Shown here: positions 1 to 5,119 of the stretch, in pieces
Layout: each line of letters starts with the position of its first letter
Position numbering within the stretch: position 1 is the stretch's first letter
Source: an uncultured Eubacteriales bacterium
GTDB lineage: Bacteria > Bacillota > Clostridia > Lachnospirales > Lachnospiraceae
DNA length: 7,577 nt
Reading direction: 5' to 3'
Assembly (NCBI GenBank): GCA_902783795.1
Contig: CACZSO010000004.1
Span: 1 to 7,577, forward strand
The notes under the pieces: model-generated
Seen by the model: the letters and a program-made list of their open reading frames with translations, nothing else
What the model was told of the DNA's origin: nothing
Databases searched by the model: none
Made by a program: the position numbers and the translations under genes

Positions 1-185
1 AGGAACGCTGTTCCCTTTGGAATCCCATGCCACGAGAAGCTGGTTTCTTTGGATTCTTCTTGACCAAAAAGACACTGCTTTCTTGGTCAAAATAAATCCG
101 CAATATCTCTTATGCGTTATTGTTCCCATTGCACTTTTTTGGGTAAAAGGACAAAATTCATCTCGAGATAAGTTTATATTTCGTC
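1..185. other. Region without a supported gene at the left edge
   Basis: This stretch follows the stop codon of the minus-strand ATPase gene. Plus-strand frame 1 is open from the window edge for 20 codons and stops with TGA at 61-63. That could be the tail of a convergent gene to the left, but 20 codons is too little to claim one. It also contains a hairpin at 60-90 and a 10-bp palindrome (ATCTCGAGAT) at 160-169. No stem followed by a T-run is seen on either strand, so the end of the ABC operon has no recognisable intrinsic terminator here. Confidence 0.4.
60..90. repeat. Inverted repeat (hairpin)
   Basis: TTGACCAA (60-67) is the exact reverse complement of TTGGTCAA (83-90). The stem can extend inward with AAAG (68-71) against CTTT (78-81) if the C at 82 is bulged, giving about 12 pairs around a 6-base loop. 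It lies downstream of the minus-strand ATPase gene and overlaps the TGA of the possible plus-strand tail. That position would suit a shared terminator between convergent genes, but no T-run follows on either strand, so its role is unproven. Confidence 0.45.
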
Positions 186-839
186 TTATCCTGCGGCTTC
201 TGCCTTTTCCGTCAGTTCCAGCCTTCCGCTCTGCATATGCAGGACAGTATCGCAGAGGGTTTCAATGTCTTCCTTGCTGTGGCTGGCGATGATGATCAGT
301 TTTCCCTGACGCCGCATCTCATCGCATAACTCATACATCTCCTGGAGGCCTTTTTCATCCAGGCCGCTGAATGGCTCATCTAAAAGCAAAAGCTCCGGGT
401 CTTCCATGATGGCCTGGGCCAGGCCCAGTCTCTGCCTCATGCCCATGGAATAAGCAGCCACTTTCTTTTTGCTGTCCGGGTCAAGGCCGCATTTTAAGAT
501 GGCCTTCCTTATCCCTTCGTTATCCACCTTCCCGGTCAGCATGGAAAGGAGCTTCAGATTCTTAAAGCCCGTATACTCCGAAAGAAACCCCGGGTTCTCT
601 ATGATGGCCCCGGCGCTTTCCGGCCTCTCCAGTTCCTCCCCGTTAAACAGGATCTGTCCGGAGTCCGTCTTTATTAATCCCAGAATGGCTTTTAAAAGCA
701 TGGTTTTCCCGGATCCATTCCTTCCCGTAAGCCCGTAGATCATGCCGGAGTGGAAATCATAGGAGACATGATCGAGAGCTTTATAATTCTCCTTCTCCAC
801 CTTAAAACTTTTACAGATGTCTTTGATCTCTATAACCAT
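186..839 (-). CDS. ABC transporter ATP-binding protein (BcrA/antibiotic-peptide type)
   Basis: A 217-residue cytoplasmic ATPase that should power the two membrane proteins encoded upstream in the same operon. The nucleotide-binding motifs are complete: Walker A GRNGSGKT (39-46), signature YSMGMRQR (130-137), Walker B LLLLDEP (150-156), D-loop SGLD (158-161) and switch His187. At the Q-loop, IIENPG (79-84) has Glu where many ABC proteins have Gln. From family knowledge, the IIE-x-P form is usual in bacitracin/lantibiotic-resistance-type (BcrA-like) ATPases, so this points to subfamily rather than defect. The length fits a single ABC domain with a short tail. The ATG has a GAGG ribosome site 8 bases upstream and follows the lipoprotein stop by 17 bases. 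Substrate and direction of transport cannot be read from the sequence. It is the last gene of the minus-strand operon. Confidence 0.95.
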   Translation of the reverse strand: MVIEIKDICKSFKVEKENYKALDHVSYDFHSGMIYGLTGRNGSGKTMLLKAILGLIKTDSGQILFNGEELERPESAGAIIENPGFLSEYTGFKNLKLLSMLTGKVDNEGIRKAILKCGLDPDSKKKVAAYSMGMRQRLGLAQAIMEDPELLLLDEPFSGLDEKGLQEMYELCDEMRRQGKLIIIASHSKEDIETLCDTVLHMQSGRLELTEKAEAAG

Positions 840-856
840 GATTCAATCCTCACTGA

Positions 857-2110
857 TCACTCTGTCTCGTATGCGGGATACATAATGTACCATTCCGAGT
901 GTCCCTCTCCCCCTCTGAAGATATCCTCATAATAAAAGAAATTCTCAAGTTCTTCGTCTGTATAAGGAGTCCGGAAACTGATCTTCCAGTATGGCTTAAG
1001 ATCCAATGATGTACCTGAGATAACATTTGGGTAATACGAAGAATAGACTATCTCTTCTGCGGTGATCTCCACATCTGTATCCCTTAGCCCGTGTTGTGCC
1101 AGCCAGACGGTGAACTCCTCCTTAATAAGAGAAATATCTTTGACCTCTGTTTCCTCTTTACCGGTGATCCTGTACTTTCTCGGGCAGTCCATCTGCATGA
1201 TCCCATACTTGGGACTATAAAGTATGATCAAAAGGTTCTCGTTGTAATACGTACCCGTCCTGACACCATCTGTATTCTCCATCCGATAGATAAACAGGAA
1301 CGCTCCCTCATCTTCGTTCCAATAGGCGCCTTCCATTCTTTCGTCGATGGGCTTGTCTATAGTCTCTTCCCACCAGGCAGGACCTCCGCCTCCGAAAACC
1401 TGGGAACTATCCACAAGAAAATCATAGTCAATATAATATACCTCTTTTACAGAGTAAGGGACCTGCAGCATTTCGGCGGCTGTGTCACAGCTTTCTGATG
1501 CTTCAGAAAAGCCTTCCTTCGTTTCGGGGTCTTCCGGGAAAAGACAGGACAGATGCACCTTCTGGTAGCTGATCGATTCATGTCCGGCAAAGCTAGAAGG
1601 ATTCGGGTATAAGTTGCCCATGGCCTCGTAACGTAGAAGGCAGTCAAACCCGTACAATCTTATATCCTTAAGTCGTTCATAAAACTTTATTGTTACTCCT
1701 GCTATTGGATCGTTCTCTTCCCTGTAGGTATAATCCTCCCCCAGAAGATACCGTGCCATGCTTTCCATGTCATATCCGATCATCTCCGCGTGATAGATAT
1801 AAGTCTTTCCGTCGTCAGGCTCCGTCGGTTCCGTACTGGTTTCAGGTTCTTCCGTGCTGCTCTCTGACTCATCTTCGGGCACTGTACTTTGTTCCTCTGT
1901 CACGCTTCCTTCATTAGTGCTTTCCTTGGCTGTAGAACTTCCTGGTTCTTTTGTGGTTTCTGCTTCTGAGGTTGTGTCCTTCTCTTTTGAAGAAGTGCTT
2001 TCTTTTTCTGTTTCTGTCCTTACAAAGACATCTCCTCCGCAGGAACATACCGTAAAGCAGACCATCGCCAGGATGAGCAGGGTTATCATTATGATCTTTG
2101 GTTTTTTCAT
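857..2110 (-). CDS. Putative lipoprotein with Ser/Thr/Glu-rich stalk, ABC-associated
   Basis: A 417-residue protein predicted to be anchored outside the membrane. The N-terminus has Lys2-Lys3, a hydrophobic core (6-21) and a lipobox VCSC with Cys24 as the likely lipidated residue, followed by Gly-Gly. Residues about 32-100 are low-complexity Ser, Thr, Glu and Pro, a typical surface stalk. A globular part of about 315 residues follows, rich in Tyr and acidic residues and with four further Cys. I do not recognise its fold or family. The start at 2110 is chosen because AAGGAG lies 8 bases upstream. The earlier ATG at 2140 is inside the preceding gene, lacks such a site and would put charged residues before the signal. 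It sits 16 bases after the second permease gene and 17 before the ATPase gene, so it probably works with the transporter, perhaps as a substrate-binding, immunity or chaperone partner (inference). Confidence 0.85.
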   Translation of the reverse strand: MKKPKIIMITLLILAMVCFTVCSCGGDVFVRTETEKESTSSKEKDTTSEAETTKEPGSSTAKESTNEGSVTEEQSTVPEDESESSTEEPETSTEPTEPDDGKTYIYHAEMIGYDMESMARYLLGEDYTYREENDPIAGVTIKFYERLKDIRLYGFDCLLRYEAMGNLYPNPSSFAGHESISYQKVHLSCLFPEDPETKEGFSEASESCDTAAEMLQVPYSVKEVYYIDYDFLVDSSQVFGGGGPAWWEETIDKPIDERMEGAYWNEDEGAFLFIYRMENTDGVRTGTYYNENLLIILYSPKYGIMQMDCPRKYRITGKEETEVKDISLIKEEFTVWLAQHGLRDTDVEITAEEIVYSSYYPNVISGTSLDLKPYWKISFRTPYTDEELENFFYYEDIFRGGEGHSEWYIMYPAYETE

Positions 2111-2126
2111 CTTTCCCTCTCCTTTT

Positions 2127-3020
2127 TTATTCCGCATCATATACCATGATATCCATGTGCTTTGTTTTATATGCGATGAGAAACAGCAGCATGCCTATCC
2201 ACAGCACAAACAGGACTGTCGTAAGATTCACCGACAGTATCCCCGAGCCTTTTACGGACGGGTACAGGTTCAGGCCACACCAGCTCATGGGTGAAAAGAC
2301 CTGTAGGAACTTCATGGGCTTTCCCGTGAGCGCTTCTATCACCGGGTCAATGAGTACCAGGATCACTGCCATAGCGATCCCCAGGCTCTTCCGCGGAAAC
2401 CAGATGTTTCCCGCATGGACCGTCAGCCCCAGGATCACCAGGTCCAGGAACACAAAGACCGTGGTCACTAAAGAAGACGCCAGAGGGTCCGCATAAACCA
2501 CAAAGCCGGGGATCACATAACAGCCCCTTAATATCGCCTGGTCGCTCTGTAAGCTTCCCTTTGAAAGGACCCGGTAGACCAGGCTCCCCCACTCATGCGG
2601 ATCCTTCTCCGCTCCCGGGAGCGTCAATATAAAGAACACGATCCATAGGATCGCCGTCAGAATAAAAGCTGTTACCAGGATATAGAGGATCTCTCCCAGC
2701 ATCCACTTCTTCCTTCCCGTCCTCAGGATCATAAAGACGGACTGTTCATCCAGAAAAGGCGCTTTACTGTAAAAAAGGATCGTTATAAAAAAGAACAGCA
2801 CCTTAAATGTTCCGTTGCTGTTAAAGCCGGTAGAGAAGGCGAATGGCATGAGATAAGGCGTACAGGTCAGGTCATTTTCCTTAAGATACGCCGGGATCCC
2901 GCTGAAGCAGTATACCAGGAGTACCAGAAGCAGGAAGAATACGGTGATGATCCTGGCATTCCGTTTCCATTTGGTAAAATTCGCCCTGACAAGGCCGAAA
3001 GCCACTTTAAATGTTCCCAT
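2127..3020 (-). CDS. ABC-2-type membrane protein (second permease)
   Basis: A 297-residue integral membrane protein with about six hydrophobic spans: near residues 23-42, 72-86, 107-134, 182-204, 211-230 and 265-288. A basic loop RTGRKKW (100-106) precedes the third span, and a longer extracytoplasmic-type loop (about 135-180) lies between the third and fourth. There is no ATPase domain. Its start overlaps the end of the first permease gene by 14 bases, and an AGGAGG site lies 7 bases before the ATG, which suggests translational coupling. From its length, topology and neighbours it should pair with the other membrane protein to form the channel driven by the ATPase at 186-839. No substrate can be named. 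Membrane spans were judged by eye. Confidence 0.85.
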   Translation of the reverse strand: MGTFKVAFGLVRANFTKWKRNARIITVFFLLLVLLVYCFSGIPAYLKENDLTCTPYLMPFAFSTGFNSNGTFKVLFFFITILFYSKAPFLDEQSVFMILRTGRKKWMLGEILYILVTAFILTAILWIVFFILTLPGAEKDPHEWGSLVYRVLSKGSLQSDQAILRGCYVIPGFVVYADPLASSLVTTVFVFLDLVILGLTVHAGNIWFPRKSLGIAMAVILVLIDPVIEALTGKPMKFLQVFSPMSWCGLNLYPSVKGSGILSVNLTTVLFVLWIGMLLFLIAYKTKHMDIMVYDAE

Positions 3021-3810
3021 TCTTAAACCTCCTACGCAAGCTGAGATACAGCAGGAAGCCGCCGGCTGCTATGAGACAAAGAAATACGCCTGTCCCGTAC
3101 ATATAGTTCGGTATGAACCCGTTAACCTTAAGGACCTGGACCCCCGAACAGATATACCAGAAACATAATGGCCCCCGGTAGTAGGCGCTGAGTGAATGCA
3201 GCAGATAAAACAGTCCAAAAGGAAAGGCATATGCCAGATATCTTCCCGGATACAGAACAGAGACCGCCATCCCGAACGTAGTCATGGCAGTACCGAATAA
3301 ACCGAACAGGATTGCGGACAGGGGGATATACAGCCAGGGGACAAGTTTAAGTACGGTCGCATAATAACCGAAGTTATCCGCTCCTGCATTATATACATTA
3401 AAGGCAGGCATGCCGAGCACGATCCTCCCGAAAGCGAAAAACAGGAAAAAAGCAATCAGCAGGGCTGTAGTAACGGTGATCATGTTTACTGTTATCTTTA
3501 CAGTTACATACTCTGAAACCGTGACTTTCTCAAACATCGTCCTGATAAAATGCGAGGTCAGATCATCACTCACCGTATAAGATACGACACCGGACAGGAA
3601 CAGGATCATCAAAGCTTTAAAGCGGTCAAATATCAGGATCTCCATGAGCTTATCCAGGATCCCGGTTCCGCCTGTCCCATAGACCATCGCTGCACTGATA
3701 AACTCTGAAATGCTTGCCAGCATAGTCAGATATATCAGTGCAGTAATGATCCAGAACCGCTTTGAGGAAAAAGCCCTGTATAATTCCATGGAAAAGAGCT
3801 TTTTAGACAT
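3007..3810 (-). CDS. ABC-2-type membrane protein (first permease)
   Basis: A 267-residue integral membrane protein with about six spans: near residues 19-41, 62-80, 105-133, 155-185, 190-212 and 240-258. A short amphipathic N-terminus resembles that of BcrB/NatB-like permeases (ELYRAFSSKRF), and the C-terminal tail is basic. The acidic-to-basic loop after the second span (SDDLTSHFIR) is like that in ABC-2 permeases carried with BcrA-like ATPases. The start has a GGAGG site 13 bases upstream, rather far. A later ATG (residue 8) has no ribosome site, so the longer form is kept. The gene begins 25 bases after the exported-protein gene and overlaps the second permease gene by 14 bases. The family call rests on topology and context, not a database match. 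Confidence 0.85.
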   Translation of the reverse strand: MSKKLFSMELYRAFSSKRFWIITALIYLTMLASISEFISAAMVYGTGGTGILDKLMEILIFDRFKALMILFLSGVVSYTVSDDLTSHFIRTMFEKVTVSEYVTVKITVNMITVTTALLIAFFLFFAFGRIVLGMPAFNVYNAGADNFGYYATVLKLVPWLYIPLSAILFGLFGTAMTTFGMAVSVLYPGRYLAYAFPFGLFYLLHSLSAYYRGPLCFWYICSGVQVLKVNGFIPNYMYGTGVFLCLIAAGGFLLYLSLRRRFKNGNI

Positions 3811-3835
3811 GATTCACACAGTGCCTCCGCCATAA

Positions 3836-4294
3836 TTATGGGATAACGTAGTAATACGCGTTAGGAGCCCACATACCGCCAATAGTATAACCAGCCGGAG
3901 CCTGAGGAGATCCTGTATTTGCGCGAAGCCTTACATTTCCCATATGGTTTGAAGCATAGTACTCTGCATGTCCGGTTTGATTCACGCTGTTAATGATTAC
4001 ATTGTGTGATATCTGCTCGTCTGCGGCCCCGATAACCAGAAAGTTTACAGGATAGCCCGATCCGTAAGTACAGGTTTGATAGTTTACCCAGAACAAGGGA
4101 TACCCGGCATTTTTTAACTGTGGTGTAGAGTTATATCCATTATCGACACTGTACAGAGTCATATTAAAACCGAACACTGCCACCACATCAACCACATAAG
4201 CATGAACTGCCAATGGAACTGCCATCATGCTCACTGACATGATCACCGCAGCCAGAAGGGTTGTCAGCCTCCTTCTCTTTTTTCTACTTTTCAT
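3836..4294 (-). CDS. Small exported protein, unknown function (possibly DUF2712-like)
   Basis: A 152-residue precursor with a clear Sec signal peptide: a very basic start (KSRKKRRR, 2-9), a hydrophobic core (10-28) and a likely cleavage after A32 in AVHA. The mature form would be about 120 residues, rich in Tyr, Asn and Gly, with a single Cys75 and no basic, cationic-peptide character. The C-terminal part has VRLRANT (121-127) and GGMWAP (139-144). This ending reminds me of small secreted Firmicute proteins labelled DUF2712, and more loosely of lactococcin-972-type precursors encoded beside ABC genes, but I cannot confirm either. The start is supported by AGGAGG 5 bases upstream. It is followed after 25 bases by the ABC permease genes, so its product may be the transporter's cargo, signal or target. 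It could instead be a bacteriocin-like effector. Confidence 0.85.
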   Translation of the reverse strand: MKSRKKRRRLTTLLAAVIMSVSMMAVPLAVHAYVVDVVAVFGFNMTLYSVDNGYNSTPQLKNAGYPLFWVNYQTCTYGSGYPVNFLVIGAADEQISHNVIINSVNQTGHAEYYASNHMGNVRLRANTGSPQAPAGYTIGGMWAPNAYYYVIP

Positions 4295-4331
4295 TTTTAC
4301 CTCCTACTTTAATCATATTCATTGACTCATG

Positions 4332-4359
4332 ACTGTATTCTTTTGTTCTCCAAAAGCAA
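4332..4359 (-). promoter_or_regulatory. Weak promoter candidate for the exported-protein/ABC operon
   Basis: On the minus strand, TTGCTT (4354-4359) and TACAGT (4332-4337) are 16 bases apart, each matching only part of the sigma-A hexamers (3/6 and 4/6). A 6-bp dyad (4340-4356) overlaps the spacer and could be an operator or chance. The predicted leader would be about 30 bases. The match is weak, and the genes may instead be transcribed from the agrD promoter. Confidence 0.25.
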
Positions 4360-4418
4360 GAACTCATATTTCATTTTACATGTTCAACGGACTAACCTCC
4401 TTAAGATAACGTCCTTCC

Positions 4419-4571
4419 TCAAACGGGGGCAGTTAAGAATAACCTCTCGGCTTCTTCTCCTGCTTCCATCTGAAAGTGTACGTATATCAGTCTCTTATTT
4501 GTTAAATCGACTTTACCATAACATCTGCTGTTTGTCACAAAATGTCCACCGAATGCAGGGGTTCTGTCCAT
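4419..4571 (-). other. Doubtful 50-codon open frame
   Basis: An ATG-to-TGA frame of 50 residues, mixed charged and hydrophobic, without a signal or membrane segment. It has no ribosome site before the ATG. It is in the same frame as the small membrane-protein gene, being reached 12 codons past that gene's TAG stop, so the two could be remnants of one longer gene of about 107 codons split by an amber codon. It may equally be chance open sequence. I recognise no family and would not call it a gene without expression or conservation. Confidence 0.2.
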
Positions 4572-4604
4572 ATCTTTTGTATGATTATCTAATATAAGGA
4601 TTCT

Positions 4605-4742
4605 CTATAGAACCTTTAGTATTTCATACAATATCGTCATCATAAGCATTGTTCCCGTTAGGAGGATCCCTAAACGGACTTCAGCGTATTTGATCTCTAC
4701 CCCCTCCCCCGAAAAATGCATATTTTTCGATTCTTTATTCAT
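4605..4742 (-). CDS. Small single-span membrane protein coupled to agrD
   Basis: A 45-residue protein with a charged N-terminal part (MNKESKNMHF, then GEGVEIKYAEVR) and a hydrophobic segment at about 24-45 (LGILLTGTMLMMTILY and following) that should cross the membrane once. The ATG directly follows the TAA of the autoinducer gene. A ribosome site (AGAGG/GGAAG) lies within the last agrD codons about 6 bases before the start, so the two are very likely translated together. I recognise no family. Given the context it could help export or process the peptide, modulate AgrB or the kinase, or belong to the ABC system, all of which is inference. A palindrome at 4710-4729 lies inside the gene. The start is firm if the gene is real. 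The doubt is its short length. Confidence 0.6.
   Translation of the reverse strand: MNKESKNMHFSGEGVEIKYAEVRLGILLTGTMLMMTILYEILKVL
4710..4729. repeat. Perfect 8-bp inverted repeat
   Basis: CGAAAAAT (4710-4717) and ATTTTTCG (4722-4729) pair around the 4-base loop GCAT. It lies early in the small membrane-protein gene, about 14 bases after the agrD stop. It could form an RNA hairpin that affects translation or RNA stability between the two genes. There is no following T-run (a G-rich stretch follows on the minus strand), so it is not an ordinary terminator. Confidence 0.5.
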
Positions 4743-4889
4743 TTACTTCCTCTCTTTCAGCTTCTCGGGAACTTTTGCTTCAAAGCTTCCTTTGTAACTG
4801 GCCATTCCTGCATTCCTGACCGCAGTTTCTTTAACATTTTTCAGGAAAGTCACGACCACTTCTTTACGAGACTTGTTCATCTTTTCCAT
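4743..4889 (-). CDS. agrD: AgrD-like cyclic (thio)lactone autoinducer precursor
   Basis: A 48-residue precursor of a secreted quorum-sensing peptide. As in AgrD proteins it has an amphipathic N-terminal helix (about 8-25), a short signal core, and an acidic, Pro-containing tail. The core A-G-M-A-S-Y-K-G-S-F-E-A-K-V-P-E-K-L (27-44) fits the clostridial pattern in which the ring-forming residue lies 10 positions before the Pro of the tail. Here that residue is Ser31, so the predicted ring is S-Y-K-G-S (31-35) closed as a lactone. The peptide has no Cys. From family knowledge Ser lactones occur in some staphylococci. The start is set by AAAGGAGG 8 bases upstream. A longer in-frame start at 4991 would run through the promoter. 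It is divergent from the regulator-kinase-agrB operon, whereas canonical agrD lies beside agrB. Family is likely; exact peptide ends are a prediction. Confidence 0.8.
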   Translation of the reverse strand: MEKMNKSRKEVVVTFLKNVKETAVRNAGMASYKGSFEAKVPEKLKERK

Positions 4890-4897
4890 TCCAGCAT

Positions 4898-4905
4898 CCT
4901 CCTTT
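4898..4905 (-). promoter_or_regulatory. Strong ribosome binding site of agrD
   Basis: AAAGGAGG on the minus strand, 8 bases before the ATG at 4889. It fixes the start of the 48-residue precursor and rules out the longer upstream start. Confidence 0.85.
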
Positions 4906-4922
4906 CTAAGTCTTGTGCCTGC

Positions 4923-4953
4923 AGTGTAGCATATAAATTCCATTTTGTGTTGA
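4923..4953 (-). promoter_or_regulatory. Candidate agrD promoter (extended -10)
   Basis: On the minus strand an extended -10, TGCTACACT (4923-4931), lies 19 bases below a weak -35, TCAACA (4948-4953, 4/6 match). The leader would be about 27 bases, ending at the strong ribosome site. A poor -35 with a long spacer is what is expected of activator-dependent promoters such as those bound by AgrA-type LytTR proteins. The CGCAAATT repeat pair begins 4 bases upstream of this -35. Assigned by eye. Confidence 0.45.
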
Positions 4954-4957
4954 ATCT

Positions 4958-4985
4958 CGCAAATTCGGTCGAAATGACGCAAATT
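4958..4985. promoter_or_regulatory. Direct repeat pair CGCAAATT, candidate LytTR operator
   Basis: CGCAAATT occurs at 4958-4965 and again exactly at 4978-4985, a 12-base spacer and 20-base pitch. From family knowledge, LytTR regulators such as AgrA bind paired 9-bp direct repeats separated by about 12 bases just upstream of -35 elements. The pair here lies between the candidate -35 regions of the two diverging promoters (ending 4953 on the left, starting about 4991 on the right), so one site could control both arms. The repeat does not match the classic AgrA half-site, so assignment to this regulator is inference. Confidence 0.5.
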
Positions 4986-5019
4986 TGACATGGAAAACCG
5001 ATATTGAGAATGATATAAT
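4985..5019 (+). promoter_or_regulatory. Candidate promoter of the regulator-kinase-agrB operon
   Basis: A consensus extended -10, TGATATAAT (5011-5019), is very strong. At 17-base spacing the -35 is only TGGAAA (4991-4996, 4/6). A perfect TTGACA (4985-4990) exists but 23 bases away, too far for normal use. Either the extended -10 carries basal transcription, or the bad spacing makes the promoter depend on an activator bound at the adjacent CGCAAATT repeats. The predicted leader is about 95 bases. Confidence 0.6.
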
Positions 5020-5028
5020 TACTATATC
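5012..5028. repeat. Inverted repeat over the -10 element
   Basis: GATATA (5012-5017) and TATATC (5023-5028) are reverse complements around 5 bases and cover the plus-strand -10. On the minus strand the same dyad gives TATAGT (5021-5026), another -10-like hexamer, so a divergent start here is possible. It may be an operator or a by-product of A/T-rich sequence. Confidence 0.4.
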
Positions 5029-5060
5029 TGCTCAGTATGACCTGAATCTGCCGTTTTCAC

Positions 5061-5089
5061 AAAACAACTCGTTGAAAATAAAAACAACT
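5061..5089. promoter_or_regulatory. Direct repeat pair AAAACAACT in the regulator leader
   Basis: AAAACAACT occurs at 5061-5069 and exactly again at 5081-5089, with an 11-base spacer and a 20-base pitch. Read on the minus strand each unit is AGTTGTTTT, containing the AGTT core of AgrA/LytTR half-sites. The pair lies 31-59 bases before the response-regulator start and downstream of its promoter, so binding could repress the regulator operon or activate transcription toward agrD. Which of these, if either, is unknown. Confidence 0.5.
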
Positions 5090-5119
5090 GATCACCATTA
5101 ACGAACAGAATTACTACCT

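Larger units (their letters stand above)
4295..4604 (-). other. Leader/intergenic region before the exported-protein gene
   Basis: About 310 bases between the small membrane-protein gene and the exported-protein gene. It contains the doubtful frame at 4419-4571, a weak minus-strand promoter candidate at 4332-4359, and a CTTTTG-N5-CAAAAG hairpin at 4340-4356. It also holds minus-strand CGTT-centred 9-mers at 4405-4413 and 4383-4391 with a 22-bp pitch, which loosely fit a LytTR-type binding pair. An AAGGAGG-like stretch near 4396-4402 is not followed by a usable start. No stem plus T-run terminator was found, so transcription from the agrD side may continue through. Confidence 0.4.

Noticed and set aside
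17..292. Plus-strand 91-codon frame at the left edge
   Set aside because: It overlaps the end of the well-supported ATPase gene on the other strand, lacks a ribosome site and has no family features.
600..606. Glu in place of the Q-loop Gln as a sign of a dead ATPase
   Set aside because: IIE-x-P is the common form in BcrA-like ATPases and all other motifs are intact.
2111..2140. Upstream ATG at 2140 as the lipoprotein start
   Set aside because: It lies inside the preceding permease gene without a good ribosome site. ATG at 2110 has AAGGAG at 8 bases and gives a normal lipoprotein signal.
1690..2294. Plus-strand frames opposite the lipoprotein stalk
   Set aside because: They mirror the low-complexity Ser/Thr/Glu coding of the minus strand and have no start signals or recognisable products.
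4710..4729. Palindrome read as the agrD terminator
   Set aside because: No T-run follows on the minus strand, and it lies inside a well-started small gene.
4890..4991. N-terminal extension of agrD to an ATG at 4991 (82 residues)
   Set aside because: The extension runs through the promoter and repeats, has no ribosome site, and the inner ATG at 4889 has an ideal one and gives a typical AgrD length.
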